Notes: generated by a model not told the origin, from the letters alone. Shown: positions 22,171 to 30,788, counted from the first letter of the stretch. The stretch is DNA of 64,000 nt from Allomuricauda sp. ARW1Y1 (GCF_013407935.1 NZ_JACBZU010000002.1:124001-188000), one strand, 5' to 3'. Numbers and translations: made by a program.

Positions 22171-22273
22171 AAAAAAGGGCAAGCTACCTACATCGCACCG
22201 CTACGACCACATACCCTTGCTGCGTTCCCGCCCTGGGGGATTCTGCAGGAGCTGGTCGTGTAGGACTTGCCCG
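22171..22273 (-). ncRNA. ffs: Signal recognition particle RNA, small bacterial type
   Basis: On the minus strand the ends pair, GGGCAAGTCCTAC with GTAGGTAGCTTGCCC, closing a roughly 97-nt hairpin. Its apical part contains CCAGGGCGGGAACGCAGCA, matching the conserved SRP RNA domain bound by Ffh. A run of six T residues (22171-22176) follows the closing stem as terminator. A near-perfect promoter lies just upstream. Confidence 0.93.
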
Positions 22274-22277
22274 GCTG

Positions 22278-22307
22278 CAAATATACGACCTTTTAAATTT
22301 GTGGCAA
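22278..22307 (-). promoter_or_regulatory. Consensus promoter of ffs
   Basis: Read on the minus strand: TTG (22305-22307), a 19-bp spacer, then TATATTTG (22278-22285). This is a full match to the Bacteroidota housekeeping promoter, placing the RNA 5' end near 22272-22273. A divergent TTG at 22299-22301 with TAATTTCG at 22322-22329 may drive the opposite gene, so the two promoters interlock. Confidence 0.8.
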
Positions 22308-22350
22308 TCCCAATACATTCTTAATTTCGAAGATTCATGAGTAACAATTT

Positions 22351-23412
22351 ATGATACAAGCAGTAAAAAATATGGGCAAACTTTTTTTCGCAACCGGGGC
22401 CTTGCTCTTCTTTTTGGCCTGCGGTGGCAATGCCGACCCGGCCAAGCATTTTTCCATCCAACTGGAAAACAAGGCCATACAGCAAAACCAACAATTGGGA
22501 GTAGCCCTCAAGAACAAAAAGGACATTGAAATATCGGACCTACGCTATTATATTGACGGAAAGGAAATGCCCGTTGAAAATGGTAAGTTGACCCTTGACC
22601 TCCCCACCTTGGGCAACAAAACCTTGGTGGCAAAGTTCAATATTGAAGACCAAAACGTCTCAGTAGAAAAAGACTTCCGCTTATTGGCCGCTTCGGCACC
22701 GGAAGTGTACACCTATGAAATCCTGAATACCTACCCACACGATACCGGGGCCTACACCCAAGGACTGGAATTCCACGATGGCATCTTGTACGAAGGCACA
22801 GGGAAAACAGGTTTTTCTACGCTCCGAAAGGTCGATTTTAAAACCGGTGAGGTACTGCAAAAAATTGATATGGACGCTTCAGTCTTTGGTGAAGGCATTA
22901 CGATCATGGATGGTAAGCTGTACCAATTGACCTGGCAAAGCGGGATGGGATATGTGTACGATATCGAGACTCTGGAGAAAATCAAAAACTTTACCTATGG
23001 TAAAAGCCGCGAAGGATGGGGTTTGTGCAACGATGGCGAGAAACTTTATAAAAGTGACGGCACCGAAAAAATCTGGTTTTTAGATCCTGAGACATTGGAA
23101 GAGACCGGCCATATCGAAACCGTGACCAATAAGTCCATTTTTAACCGTGCCAACGAGCTGGAGTATGTGAACGGTAAAATTTATGCCAATGTGTACCAAA
23201 AACAGAGCATGATGATCATAGATGCCACCTCCGGCGCCATTGAGGGTGTGATCAACTTTGGCGGACTTCAAAGCCAAGTAACCAAAGGGCCTCAATGGGA
23301 TGAAGGCAACTCTGTACTGAACGGCGTGGCCTACCACCCCGAACGGGAAACCTTTTTTGTGACAGGCAAAAACTGGGACAAGCTGTTTGAGGTGAAAATC
23401 CTTAAAAAATAG
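22351..23412 (+). CDS. Glutaminyl-peptide cyclotransferase, lipoprotein
   Basis: Predicted to cyclise N-terminal glutamine to pyroglutamate on exported proteins. The signal region (GKLFFATGALLFFLAC) ends in lipobox FLAC. About 110 residues of beta-sandwich precede the beta-propeller of the glutamine cyclotransferase family, beginning TYPHDTGAYTQGLEF and continuing with GFSTLRKVDFKTGEV, LTWQSGMGYVYD and SREGWGLCNDGEKLY. I kept the ATG at 22351; MGKLFF seven codons later is also possible. The thioesterase gene follows after 2 bp, so co-transcription is likely. Confidence 0.9.
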   Translation: MIQAVKNMGKLFFATGALLFFLACGGNADPAKHFSIQLENKAIQQNQQLGVALKNKKDIEISDLRYYIDGKEMPVENGKLTLDLPTLGNKTLVAKFNIEDQNVSVEKDFRLLAASAPEVYTYEILNTYPHDTGAYTQGLEFHDGILYEGTGKTGFSTLRKVDFKTGEVLQKIDMDASVFGEGITIMDGKLYQLTWQSGMGYVYDIETLEKIKNFTYGKSREGWGLCNDGEKLYKSDGTEKIWFLDPETLEETGHIETVTNKSIFNRANELEYVNGKIYANVYQKQSMMIIDATSGAIEGVINFGGLQSQVTKGPQWDEGNSVLNGVAYHPERETFFVTGKNWDKLFEVKILKK

Positions 23413-23414
23413 GG

Positions 23415-23804
23415 ATGAAGACCTACTCGGAAGCTTTTGATGTGATGCCCAACGACCTGGACGACCTCAACCATGTGAACAATATCCGCTACGTGGAATG
23501 GATCCAAGAGATTTCCAAGAGGCACTGGAACCATGTGACCACCGAAGCCATACAGCAATCCTTGATTTGGGTGGTGCGCAACCACAACATTACCTATCAT
23601 AAATCGGCCGTGCTCGGGAACACCATGCTCATCAATACCTACATAGCAGAGAACCAAGGGCCTATTTCCACAAGGGTGGTGGAAATCAAAAACAAGGAAA
23701 CCAATGAGCTGCTGGTGAAAGCGGTTACGGAATGGTGCTTACTGGATGCCCAAACCTTTCGGCCCAAACGGGTGCCGGAGGAAATTCAGGCGCTATTCTT
23801 ATAG
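23415..23804 (+). CDS. Acyl-CoA thioesterase, hot-dog fold (4HBT)
   Basis: A single hot-dog domain of 129 residues, as in the YbgC/FadM group. The catalytic-region motif is MPNDLDDLNHVNNIRYVEW at about 11-29, followed by ISKRHWNHV and the long strand TYIAENQGPISTRVVEI. It probably hydrolyses acyl-CoA or acyl-ACP; chain-length preference cannot be told. It starts 2 bp after the glutamine cyclotransferase stop and is followed by a 430-bp gap. Confidence 0.88.
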   Translation: MKTYSEAFDVMPNDLDDLNHVNNIRYVEWIQEISKRHWNHVTTEAIQQSLIWVVRNHNITYHKSAVLGNTMLINTYIAENQGPISTRVVEIKNKETNELLVKAVTEWCLLDAQTFRPKRVPEEIQALFL

Positions 23805-24236
23805 CGTACACCCCAATTCGTAGCAAAAATACTTTCATATTGATCAAATAGCTGTAATTCATCGAATTTTCGCCCAATCTCCTTAATTCCAGTCACCTAA
23901 ATTTTGATGCTTTCCCAACAAATTGTAATATAGGGTAACCTAAAAACCGAACTAAACCTATATTCTGAACTAACTGAGCACGAAAAACCCCCAATTTACA
24001 TCTCATTTTCATCTTGATGGAACGCCAAGGAAAGTACGTTTCCAAACGGCTGTTTCGCATTCAAAAAGCAATCCTTAAAAAATAGGTGTTTTGTTACACT
24101 CCATTTCGATTTAACGAATTTTTAGGGGAAAATGTAAGAAAAACACCCGATTTAAGATGAAACCCCTAGTTTTTTTAAGGGAAAACTGTAGTGAGTTTTT
24201 TTTGTGCCTTAGTAACTTGCAATCAGGAATTTGCAC
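23805..24236. other. 432-bp AT-rich gap without a gene
   Basis: No reading frame with signal peptide, family motif or sensible start was found on either strand. No strong terminator hairpin follows the thioesterase gene and no TAnnTTTG box precedes the LytTR gene; TAACTTGC at 24213-24220 is the nearest, with two mismatches. The gap may hold the control region of the regulator gene. Confidence 0.5.
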
Positions 24237-24971
24237 ATGGAATATACCTACAACATCATCGACTCGGACGCCTCCTCAAAATTGCAGTTGCAATTGTATT
24301 TGGAGGAGTACGATGATTTTGTTTGTGCCAGCGAGGACACCAACGCTTCAGCAGGTCTAAATTCCATTTTAAAGTACAATCCCGATGTGGTGCTCGTCAA
24401 TTTGGGCGAAGATGGCCTAAGCTACTTTCAAATGGTAACGGAACTGAATCAGTATATGCAGTCCTTACCTATTATTATAGGATACGCCAAAACCAAGAAG
24501 TTCGCCTACAATGCCATTAAAAGCGGCTTTTTTGATTATTGGATCCTGCCACACAACGAGTTCGATATCCGAAAGACGATTTTACGACTGCGCAAATTGC
24601 ACCCAAAGCACGATACGCCATCCACCATTTGCCTTAAATCCTATAAGGACTACCGGTATTTGGACACCCAAAACATCCTTTATCTCAAATCGGATAACAA
24701 TACCACTGACTTTTTTATGAAGGACGGCAGCATCATCAGTGCATTCAAGACCTTAAAGTCCTTCGAGGAAAAGTTACCCAAGAACTTTATCCGTGTACAC
24801 CAAAGCTACATTATCAATAGTGTATATGTCACCCGTATCAATTATGGGAAATCCATCTGTAGTCTAAGGTGCGGGGAAGAGCAGGAACTCCCCTTCTCCA
24901 AAACCTATAAGGATAAGGTAGACAGCCTTAAGAACATGCTCTCCAAAACCTCGGCAAAGGCCCTTAATTAG
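24237..24971 (+). CDS. LytTR-type DNA-binding regulator with degenerate receiver
   Basis: The 244 residues begin at the ATG 24237 (MEYTYNIIDSD). Residues 1-120 have the receiver fold order, but the phosphoacceptor position is asparagine (DVVLVN, N55) and the usual KP near the end reads LP (DYWILPHN), so classic phosphorylation is unlikely. The C-terminal 105 residues form a LytTR domain: YRYLDTQNILYLKSDNN, LPKNFIRVHQSYIINSVYV and LPFSKTYKDKV. LytTR proteins bind paired direct repeats; such a pair starts 2 bp after the stop codon. It opens the signalling locus. Confidence 0.88.
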   Translation: MEYTYNIIDSDASSKLQLQLYLEEYDDFVCASEDTNASAGLNSILKYNPDVVLVNLGEDGLSYFQMVTELNQYMQSLPIIIGYAKTKKFAYNAIKSGFFDYWILPHNEFDIRKTILRLRKLHPKHDTPSTICLKSYKDYRYLDTQNILYLKSDNNTTDFFMKDGSIISAFKTLKSFEEKLPKNFIRVHQSYIINSVYVTRINYGKSICSLRCGEEQELPFSKTYKDKVDSLKNMLSKTSAKALN

Positions 24972-24972
24972 C

Positions 24973-25046
24973 AAAATTCTTGCAGATTGTGGTAAAATTC
25001 TAACAGATTACCACAGAATACTACGCTCTTTTCAAATACAGCGTAG
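24973..25046. promoter_or_regulatory. Control region: 21-bp-phased direct repeat plus two inverted repeats
   Basis: AAAATTCTTGCAGATT (24973-24988) and AAAATTCTAACAGATT (24994-25009) are 14/16 identical and two helical turns apart, the geometry of LytTR sites. TGTGGTAA (24988-24995) with TTACCACA (25008-25015), and CTACGCT (25021-25027) with AGCGTAG (25040-25046), are perfect inverted repeats. A poor -7 box, TACTTTAG, is at 25064-25071. Confidence 0.55.
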
Positions 25047-25110
25047 CCATCCCTATTGCGAAATACTTTAGCTGCACAAACCTAATTTTTACACCTAAAA
25101 ACCTATAATT

Positions 25111-25281
25111 ATGAAAAAAGTATTTAGCATTTTGGCCCTTGCACTATTGACCACTGGATTTTACTCTTGCGAAACGGAAACCGACGTACAGGACACCGAA
25201 GCCATGTTTGAACAACTGACCCTTGATCAGAATGCGACTGATGGTGAGGACGCAGAAAAGGACGGAAGAGGTAATAACTAG
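25111..25281 (+). CDS. 56-residue secreted lipoprotein peptide
   Basis: A small ORF, ATG 25111 to TAG 25281. MKKVFSILALALLTTGFYSC is a textbook lipoprotein signal with lipobox FYSC, leaving a 37-residue mature part. That part is strongly acidic (ETETDVQDTEAMFEQ) and ends KDGRGNN. No family is recognised. Placed between a LytTR regulator and a sensor kinase, and preceded by repeats suited to LytTR binding, it could be the regulated output or a surface signal; this is inference. Confidence 0.75.
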   Translation: MKKVFSILALALLTTGFYSCETETDVQDTEAMFEQLTLDQNATDGEDAEKDGRGNN

Positions 25282-25287
25282 ATTTTT

Positions 25288-25524
25288 ATGCTTGCTGCCA
25301 TTACCAACTTATACAAAAACATTATCCTGATTGTAATCCTTGTAATTGCCCTTCTTTATCAAAGGGATGAGTCCAAAGTGGTCGATTACATTGCTTTGGA
25401 TAGACAGGAAGCGCTATCAGGAGACTATCAGAAGGGATCCCATGAATACCGAGTACGCCTCGGATTCTCAAAACAGAGCAAAAGACGATTGCAGCAGAGC
25501 GCAAACGACAGCCGACGACTGTAA
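25288..25524 (+). CDS. Small single-pass membrane protein, 78 residues
   Basis: Starts 6 bp after the small lipoprotein gene and ends 22 bp before a strong terminator, which supports a shared transcript. One hydrophobic segment (NIILIVILVIALLY, about 11-24) precedes a charged tail rich in R, K and Q. A second frame at 25346-25540 encodes a different charged peptide in the same stretch; the TM segment and spacing favour the frame given. No homology is recognised. Confidence 0.5.
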   Translation: MLAAITNLYKNIILIVILVIALLYQRDESKVVDYIALDRQEALSGDYQKGSHEYRVRLGFSKQSKRRLQQSANDSRRL

Positions 25525-25546
25525 GGAACATTTAACATAACACCCA

Positions 25547-25578
25547 GCCCCAAACCTTTACTGTTTTGGGGCTTTTTT
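25547..25578 (+). terminator. Strong intrinsic terminator
   Basis: GCCCCAAA (25547-25554) pairs with TTTGGGGC (25565-25572) around a 10-nt loop and is followed by six T residues. It separates the small-peptide unit from the kinase gene, and rules out the open frame from 25566 as the kinase start. Confidence 0.9.
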
Positions 25579-25610
25579 GTTACCTTGGAACTAGAAACCA
25601 CTTGGAAAAT

Positions 25611-27695
25611 TTGAAAAACGGAGTATTCATTTTAGTACTACTGCTCGTTTTGGGCTGTAAACAGCAGGTATCCAACGATGAAACGGTGCGGAACCCCAAG
25701 GTCGACTCCATCCAACAATTGCTGACTATTGCCAAGACCGCCAAAGAATTATCATCCGATGAACGCAGAGCCTATATTCAAGATGCAGAGGTACAGGCCT
25801 TGACCCTTTCCAAGGATTCCACCCGATTGGAACAATTATCCCAGGTTTCCTTAGCGTATTTGCAGCAAAAGGATTCCGTAGGTTTTCGGCAATCCAATGC
25901 CAAGCTCCTAAAGCTATCAGAAGAAGCAAAAGCAGATAAAATACTGGGCTATTCCAATTGGGATCTTGGGGGTTTTTTTGAAAATTATGGAGCGATGGAC
26001 AGTGCCTTTTACCGTTACCGAAAAGCCTTGGAAAGTTTTGACCGATTGCCGAAAGATTCCACCTCTAAATCCCTAAAAGCCAGAATGTTATATAATATGG
26101 CAAGGGTACAGGATGCCTACAAGGATTATTTGGGCGGCGAAACCAGTGCTGCCGCTGCCATAGAAATCTTTGATGAACTGGACGATGATTATCGCTTATA
26201 TAATGCCTATAATATGTTAGGCATTTTGGCCAACGGCTTTGGCGATAGCCAAAAAGCGATTGAATCCTACGAAACAGCTCGCGGATATATTGAAAGCTCA
26301 AATCGTGAAAACAAAACTCAATTGATATGGAAACTCCAAAACAATATTGCTAGCACCTATCTAAACGAAGAAGATTTCACCCAAGCAAAAAATGTTTACC
26401 AAGAACTGCTTTTTAATACAAATCTAAAACAAGAGATTCCCGACCTGTATGAAAAAGCCTTGGGAAGCTACGCTTTTTCAGTCCTCAAAACCGAGAAGAA
26501 CACTAAAAAGTCCGAGGAATTGTTAGTGGAGGCCTTTTCAGTTAACGCCGCAACTGGCGACCTCTACGACAGGGCCAGACTGCATTATTACTATTCCGAA
26601 GTTTTGGCCGCCAAGGGAGACACCCTAAATGCCATTGCCAATGCCAACGAATCCTACAATATTGCCAAAGAAACCTATAACAACGATCGTGCCTTGGACG
26701 CTCTCCGGTTGCTTACCCGATTGGATACGGTACATGCCGCCTCCTATGCCGAGCAGTACTACCAACTCAACGACATTATACAGGAAGAGGAACGCACCAA
26801 ACGGGATAAATTTGGCCGCATCCGCATGGAGACGGACGACATTATCGAAGAGAACAAGATCCTGACGCAGGAAAAGCAGATTTGGATACTATCCTCCACC
26901 CTAATGCTATTGTTCGGGGTAACCGCCTTCATCATTATTTCCCTGTATATAAGCAACAACCGCTTAAAGTTTAAACAGCGACAACAGGAAAGCAACCAAG
27001 AAATCTACAACCTGATGCTCGCCCAACAAGGAAAATTGCAGGAGGGCAAGCAAATGGCCCAAAAACGAATTTCCGAGGAGCTCCACGATGGCATTCTGGG
27101 CGAAATGTTGGGTATCCGATTGATGTTGAGCGGCCTTAACGATCGCGAGGACCAGGCCTCCATGGAACAAAGGGCCATGTTCATTGAAAAACTTCAGGCC
27201 GTTGAGGAGGAAATCCGAACCATTTCCCATGAGCTGAACAATGAAGCCTACAAAAAATTTCATAATTTTATCGTGTCGTTGGAAGACATGATCAGCGGTA
27301 TCGAAAAGTCATCCGGTATTTCCTGCACCTTCGACTACGACAAAAAGGTACCTTGGGACAATTTGCTGGGCGATATCAAGATCAACGCCTTCAGGGTGGT
27401 CCAAGAGGCACTAAAAAACTGTGTGAAACACGCAAAAAGCGAAAACGTGTCCATTTCCTTTCAACTGGTGGACGATATGTTAAAGCTCAATATCTCGGAT
27501 GATGGTGTTGGCTTTGACCCAAACCGAGCGAAAAAAGGAATTGGCCTGAAGAACATTATATCCAGAGTCAAAAAAATAAAGGGCAAAGTGGATTTTGACA
27601 GCAAACCTGGCCATGGAACCATTATAAAAATACAGATACCCGCTTCCTATGTGGAACACACCGTTCCGCAAATATCGATAGCGGTAAACGCATAA
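25611..27695 (+). CDS. TPR-containing lipoprotein sensor histidine kinase (HisKA_3 type)
   Basis: I set the start at the TTG 25611, because it gives KNGVFILVLLLVLGC, a lipoprotein signal with lipobox VLGC, and 694 residues; upstream codons fall in the terminator. About 380 residues of TPR helices (RLYNAYNMLGILANGFGDS and similar) would lie outside the cytoplasm. One TM segment follows at about 423-446 (IWILSSTLMLLFGVTAF), then a coiled coil, the phosphoacceptor helix RISEELHDGILGEMLG (H492) and an ATPase with VVQEALKNCVKHAK, SDDGVGFDP and KGIGLKNI. The cognate regulator follows after 32 bp. Confidence 0.92.
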   Translation: MKNGVFILVLLLVLGCKQQVSNDETVRNPKVDSIQQLLTIAKTAKELSSDERRAYIQDAEVQALTLSKDSTRLEQLSQVSLAYLQQKDSVGFRQSNAKLLKLSEEAKADKILGYSNWDLGGFFENYGAMDSAFYRYRKALESFDRLPKDSTSKSLKARMLYNMARVQDAYKDYLGGETSAAAAIEIFDELDDDYRLYNAYNMLGILANGFGDSQKAIESYETARGYIESSNRENKTQLIWKLQNNIASTYLNEEDFTQAKNVYQELLFNTNLKQEIPDLYEKALGSYAFSVLKTEKNTKKSEELLVEAFSVNAATGDLYDRARLHYYYSEVLAAKGDTLNAIANANESYNIAKETYNNDRALDALRLLTRLDTVHAASYAEQYYQLNDIIQEEERTKRDKFGRIRMETDDIIEENKILTQEKQIWILSSTLMLLFGVTAFIIISLYISNNRLKFKQRQQESNQEIYNLMLAQQGKLQEGKQMAQKRISEELHDGILGEMLGIRLMLSGLNDREDQASMEQRAMFIEKLQAVEEEIRTISHELNNEAYKKFHNFIVSLEDMISGIEKSSGISCTFDYDKKVPWDNLLGDIKINAFRVVQEALKNCVKHAKSENVSISFQLVDDMLKLNISDDGVGFDPNRAKKGIGLKNIISRVKKIKGKVDFDSKPGHGTIIKIQIPASYVEHTVPQISIAVNA

Positions 27696-27727
27696 ACAAC
27701 TCCCCCAAATTAATAGTAATACCTACC

Positions 27728-28396
27728 ATGAAAACACTGAGAATACTAGCCATCGATGATCATGAAATGACCATGCTCGGGTACAAGTTCATACTCGAGG
27801 GCATCGATTTTGACGGTCACAAGATCATAGTGGACACCGCAACTTCCTTCGAAGCTGGGAAACAATTGATCGAGGAATCCGCAAAAACCTTTAGGTATGA
27901 TATCTTGTTTTTGGATGTTCAATTATTTGCCCCTAACGAGGACCAACCGCACAGTGGGGAAGATTTGGGCATCTTGGCCAGAAAGATCGTACCGGAAAGC
28001 AAGATTGTTTTTATGTCCTCCTTTAGCGACAACTTTAGGATCAACAGTATTCTTAAGTCCGTAGATCCGGACGGTTATTTGGTAAAAACGGATATTGACC
28101 CCAAAACCTTGGAAGATGCCGTGCGGACCATTATGCTGGACCCGCCCTACTACTCTTCCAAAGCGCTTGGCGCCATCAGAAAAAAGATGGCCAACAACAT
28201 AGATCTTGATGAGAAGGACAAGCAAATCCTTTACCATTTGTCCAAAGGGACCAAAACCAAGGATTTGGAAAAATTCATCAGGCTTTCCCCCTCCTCCATC
28301 GAAAACAGAAAACGTCATTTAAGAACCTTGTTCGGTACAGAAAACGAGAACGATTTGGCCTTGATATTGGCAGCAAAAAACAAAGGCTTTATTTGA
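27728..28396 (+). CDS. NarL/LuxR-type response regulator
   Basis: Partner of the preceding kinase by adjacency and type. The receiver holds the acidic pair in ILAIDDHEM (D10, D11), phosphoacceptor D63 in LFLDVQL and K120 in YLVKTD, so unlike the LytTR protein it is intact. Between strand 3 and helix 3 it carries an insertion (FAPNEDQPHSGEDLG). The C-terminal 65 residues form a LuxR-like helix-turn-helix (KQILYHLSKGTKTKDLEKF, then LSPSSIENRKRHLRTLFG). The length of 222 is normal. Targets are unknown; inverted repeats follow the gene. Confidence 0.92.
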   Translation: MKTLRILAIDDHEMTMLGYKFILEGIDFDGHKIIVDTATSFEAGKQLIEESAKTFRYDILFLDVQLFAPNEDQPHSGEDLGILARKIVPESKIVFMSSFSDNFRINSILKSVDPDGYLVKTDIDPKTLEDAVRTIMLDPPYYSSKALGAIRKKMANNIDLDEKDKQILYHLSKGTKTKDLEKFIRLSPSSIENRKRHLRTLFGTENENDLALILAAKNKGFI

Positions 28397-28436
28397 CCAT
28401 CAATGCACTAAACGCAGCCTTACTTTTCGTTTTGTG

Positions 28437-28503
28437 GTAGGATTATGGGCCAAAAAACCTTAAAAATCCTACAAACTGGGGGAAATCCATAGAATTTTTA
28501 AGG
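28437..28503. repeat. Two overlapping, mutually exclusive inverted repeats
   Basis: GTAGGATT (28437-28444) pairs with AATCCTAC (28465-28472). CCTTAAAAAT (28458-28467) pairs with ATTTTTAAGG (28494-28503). They share 28465-28467, so only one stem can form at a time. No T-run follows either, which argues against a simple terminator. Confidence 0.5.
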
Positions 28504-28578
28504 ATTATCTGCAATCCAAAATCAAAGATTCATCCTAATTTTATGTAGAAAGAATAGTAGAATCCAATCTATAGCTAC

Positions 28579-29244
28579 ATGTCATCCCCGAACAAACGAA
28601 ATAGCAGATACAAAGGTCCAAAAACCTATGTGGCCACCGATGGTCTGGACGACTTTCTAAAAGTATTGGAAAAGTACTTTTTTGCCACGGCCAAAGTGCA
28701 GTGCAAGCAGGATTTTCAAAACAACAGAACGGATTTGATCATCCACCTTCACCATAACTTTGGGATAGCCGAATGTCTTCGACATTTTAACGATGGGAAT
28801 TGGGGCAGCTATGATTTTGCCGAAGATTGCCAATCCAGTATATCCACTAAACTGGCCAAGGCCTTGGAGACGCTAAACCAAGAAAGTACCTATCCTACGG
28901 ATATTCTGGAACTTTCCTTGCATTTTGAGGATACTTCCATCATCATCTCACGATTGTTCAAGCATAGCATCACCGAACAGGCCAGCGATATACTGACCGC
29001 TGTTGGCAAGCACTTTGTCTACTTTACCAAAGGGCTCACCGAAATGCCCTATGAAATCTTTGTTCCTGTTTTTGAGGATACCGCCACGGTCGGCACCAGT
29101 GGTTCAACTCAGGAGGAAGATAACCCGATCAGTTATTTTGACTATTGGGGCCTCTATTTTGACCGAGGGGATGGGCAGGAAGCCTACATTTATTCCCTTC
29201 ACCAGAAAAAATTGTACGAAGAGAGCATTTTTCTCTTCGAGTAA
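28579..29244 (+). CDS. Conserved hypothetical protein, 221 residues
   Basis: Not recognised. No signal peptide, membrane segment or catalytic signature is visible. The basic first 15 residues (SSPNKRNSRYKGPKTYV) precede a mixed alpha/beta part. The C-terminal 45 residues are acidic and aromatic (DNPISYFDYWGLYFDRGDG). It stands 182 bp after the response regulator, behind two inverted repeats, so membership of the signalling locus is possible but unproven. The glyA stop lies 20 bp away on the other strand. Confidence 0.75.
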   Translation: MSSPNKRNSRYKGPKTYVATDGLDDFLKVLEKYFFATAKVQCKQDFQNNRTDLIIHLHHNFGIAECLRHFNDGNWGSYDFAEDCQSSISTKLAKALETLNQESTYPTDILELSLHFEDTSIIISRLFKHSITEQASDILTAVGKHFVYFTKGLTEMPYEIFVPVFEDTATVGTSGSTQEEDNPISYFDYWGLYFDRGDGQEAYIYSLHQKKLYEESIFLFE

Positions 29245-29263
29245 AAATTTCCACTAGCAATTA

Positions 29264-30538
29264 CTAAGCACTGAACAGAGGTCGCGATTTCATTAAATCG
29301 TTGACCTTTTGTTTTATGGAAGCTATTTTGGTTTCGTTCTCCGGGTCGGTCAGGATTTCGTCAATAAAGCCCACAATGATCTCCATATCGGCCTCTTTTA
29401 AGCCTCTGGTGGTGATTGCAGAGGTTCCGAAACGGATTCCTGACGTAACAAAAGGTGATTTATCATCAAAGGGCACCATGTTCTTGTTGGCTGTGATATC
29501 CGCATGTTCCAATACCTTTTCGGCATCTTTACCAGTAATATTTTTGTTTCGGAGGTCGATCAACATCATGTGGTTGTCGGTACCCCCAGAAATCACTTTG
29601 TAATCCCTGTCCATAAACGCCTTCGCCATGGCGGCAGCGTTCTTTTTCACTTGGACCATGTAGTGGAGGAACTCGTCAGAAAGGGCTTCCCCAAACGCAA
29701 CGGCTTTGGCCGCGATAATGTGCTCCAACGGTCCGCCTTGATTACCAGGGAATACTGCCAAATCCAATAGGGCCGACATTTTTCTCAGGTTTCCGTTCTT
29801 TAGTTTGATACCAAACGGATTGTCAAAATCCTCCCCCATCAAAATAAGTCCTCCACGTGGACCACGGAGTGTTTTGTGTGTTGTGGTGGTCACAATATGG
29901 CAATGGGGGATCGGGTCGTTCAAAATACCTTTGGCAATCAATCCAGAAGGATGCGATATATCTGCCAACAAGATAGCTCCTACACTATCGGCAATTTCAC
30001 GGAAACGCTTAAAATCCATGTCCCTGGAATAAGCTGAAGCACCGGCAATGATCAGTTTGGGTTGCTCCTTTTCGGCAATCTCTTGGATTTTGTCGTAGTT
30101 CAAAAGTCCGGTTTCCTCATCTACCCCATAAAACACAGGGTTGTACAATTTACCGGAAAAGTTCACAGGCGAACCATGGGTCAAGTGCCCGCCGTGGGAG
30201 AGGTCAAAACCTAAAATGGTATCACCTGCATTGAGGCACGCATGGTAAACCGAAGCATTGGCCTGGGAACCGGAGTGCGGCTGTACATTGGCGTAAGCGG
30301 CACCGAACAACTCCTTGGCACGGTCTATGGCCAACTGTTCCACTTGGTCAACAATTTCGCAACCGCCATAATAACGCTTTCCTGGGTAGCCTTCAGCATA
30401 TTTGTTGGTAAGTACAGAGCCAGCGGCCTCCATCACTTGCGGACTTACAAAGTTCTCGGAAGCGATCAGTTCTATACCTTCCAGCTGCCTATCGTTTTCT
30501 TGCGCTATCAGTTCAAAAATCTTTTGGTCTCGTTGCAT
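29264..30538 (-). CDS. glyA: Serine hydroxymethyltransferase
   Basis: A PLP enzyme interconverting serine and glycine with tetrahydrofolate, the main one-carbon source. The start [15 protein letters not shown] gives 424 residues; an ATG three codons upstream is possible. Motifs are [15 protein letters not shown] [45 protein letters not shown], the PLP-lysine segment [14 protein letters not shown] (about 225-238) and [11 protein letters not shown]. It is monocistronic: the convergent and divergent neighbours are unrelated hypothetical genes. Confidence 0.98.
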   Translation of the reverse strand: MQRDQKIFELIAQENDRQLEGIELIASENFVSPQVMEAAGSVLTNKYAEGYPGKRYYGGCEIVDQVEQLAIDRAKELFGAAYANVQPHSGSQANASVYHACLNAGDTILGFDLSHGGHLTHGSPVNFSGKLYNPVFYGVDEETGLLNYDKIQEIAEKEQPKLIIAGASAYSRDMDFKRFREIADSVGAILLADISHPSGLIAKGILNDPIPHCHIVTTTTHKTLRGPRGGLILMGEDFDNPFGIKLKNGNLRKMSALLDLAVFPGNQGGPLEHIIAAKAVAFGEALSDEFLHYMVQVKKNAAAMAKAFMDRDYKVISGGTDNHMMLIDLRNKNITGKDAEKVLEHADITANKNMVPFDDKSPFVTSGIRFGTSAITTRGLKEADMEIIVGFIDEILTDPENETKIASIKQKVNDLMKSRPLFSA

Positions 30539-30788
30539 GTTGCCCATAGTTTAATTAAGGGCGTAAAATTACGAATTGAAAGGGGATTTATCCGCATAAA
30601 AAAGCCAATGAGGGCTAATTTTATCAAACGGAAATTAACAATTATGTTAGTTTCCCATCCTTCCAAAAATCTCCCATTTACAACCTTTTTATCCAAGATA
30701 TACTACCGTTCATCCTTTTTCGTTTATAGATTGGGGATTTTTGGCACAGCTATTGGATTCCCCTAACCAAATCAAAAAGTAGATGACC

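Noticed and set aside
25346..25540. Alternative 64-codon ORF overlapping the small membrane protein
   Set aside because: It starts inside the neighbouring frame, lacks any signal or membrane segment and fits the spacing less well; it cannot be fully excluded.
25566..25610. Upstream extension of the sensor kinase
   Set aside because: It would begin inside the stem and T-run of a strong terminator and would spoil the lipoprotein signal.
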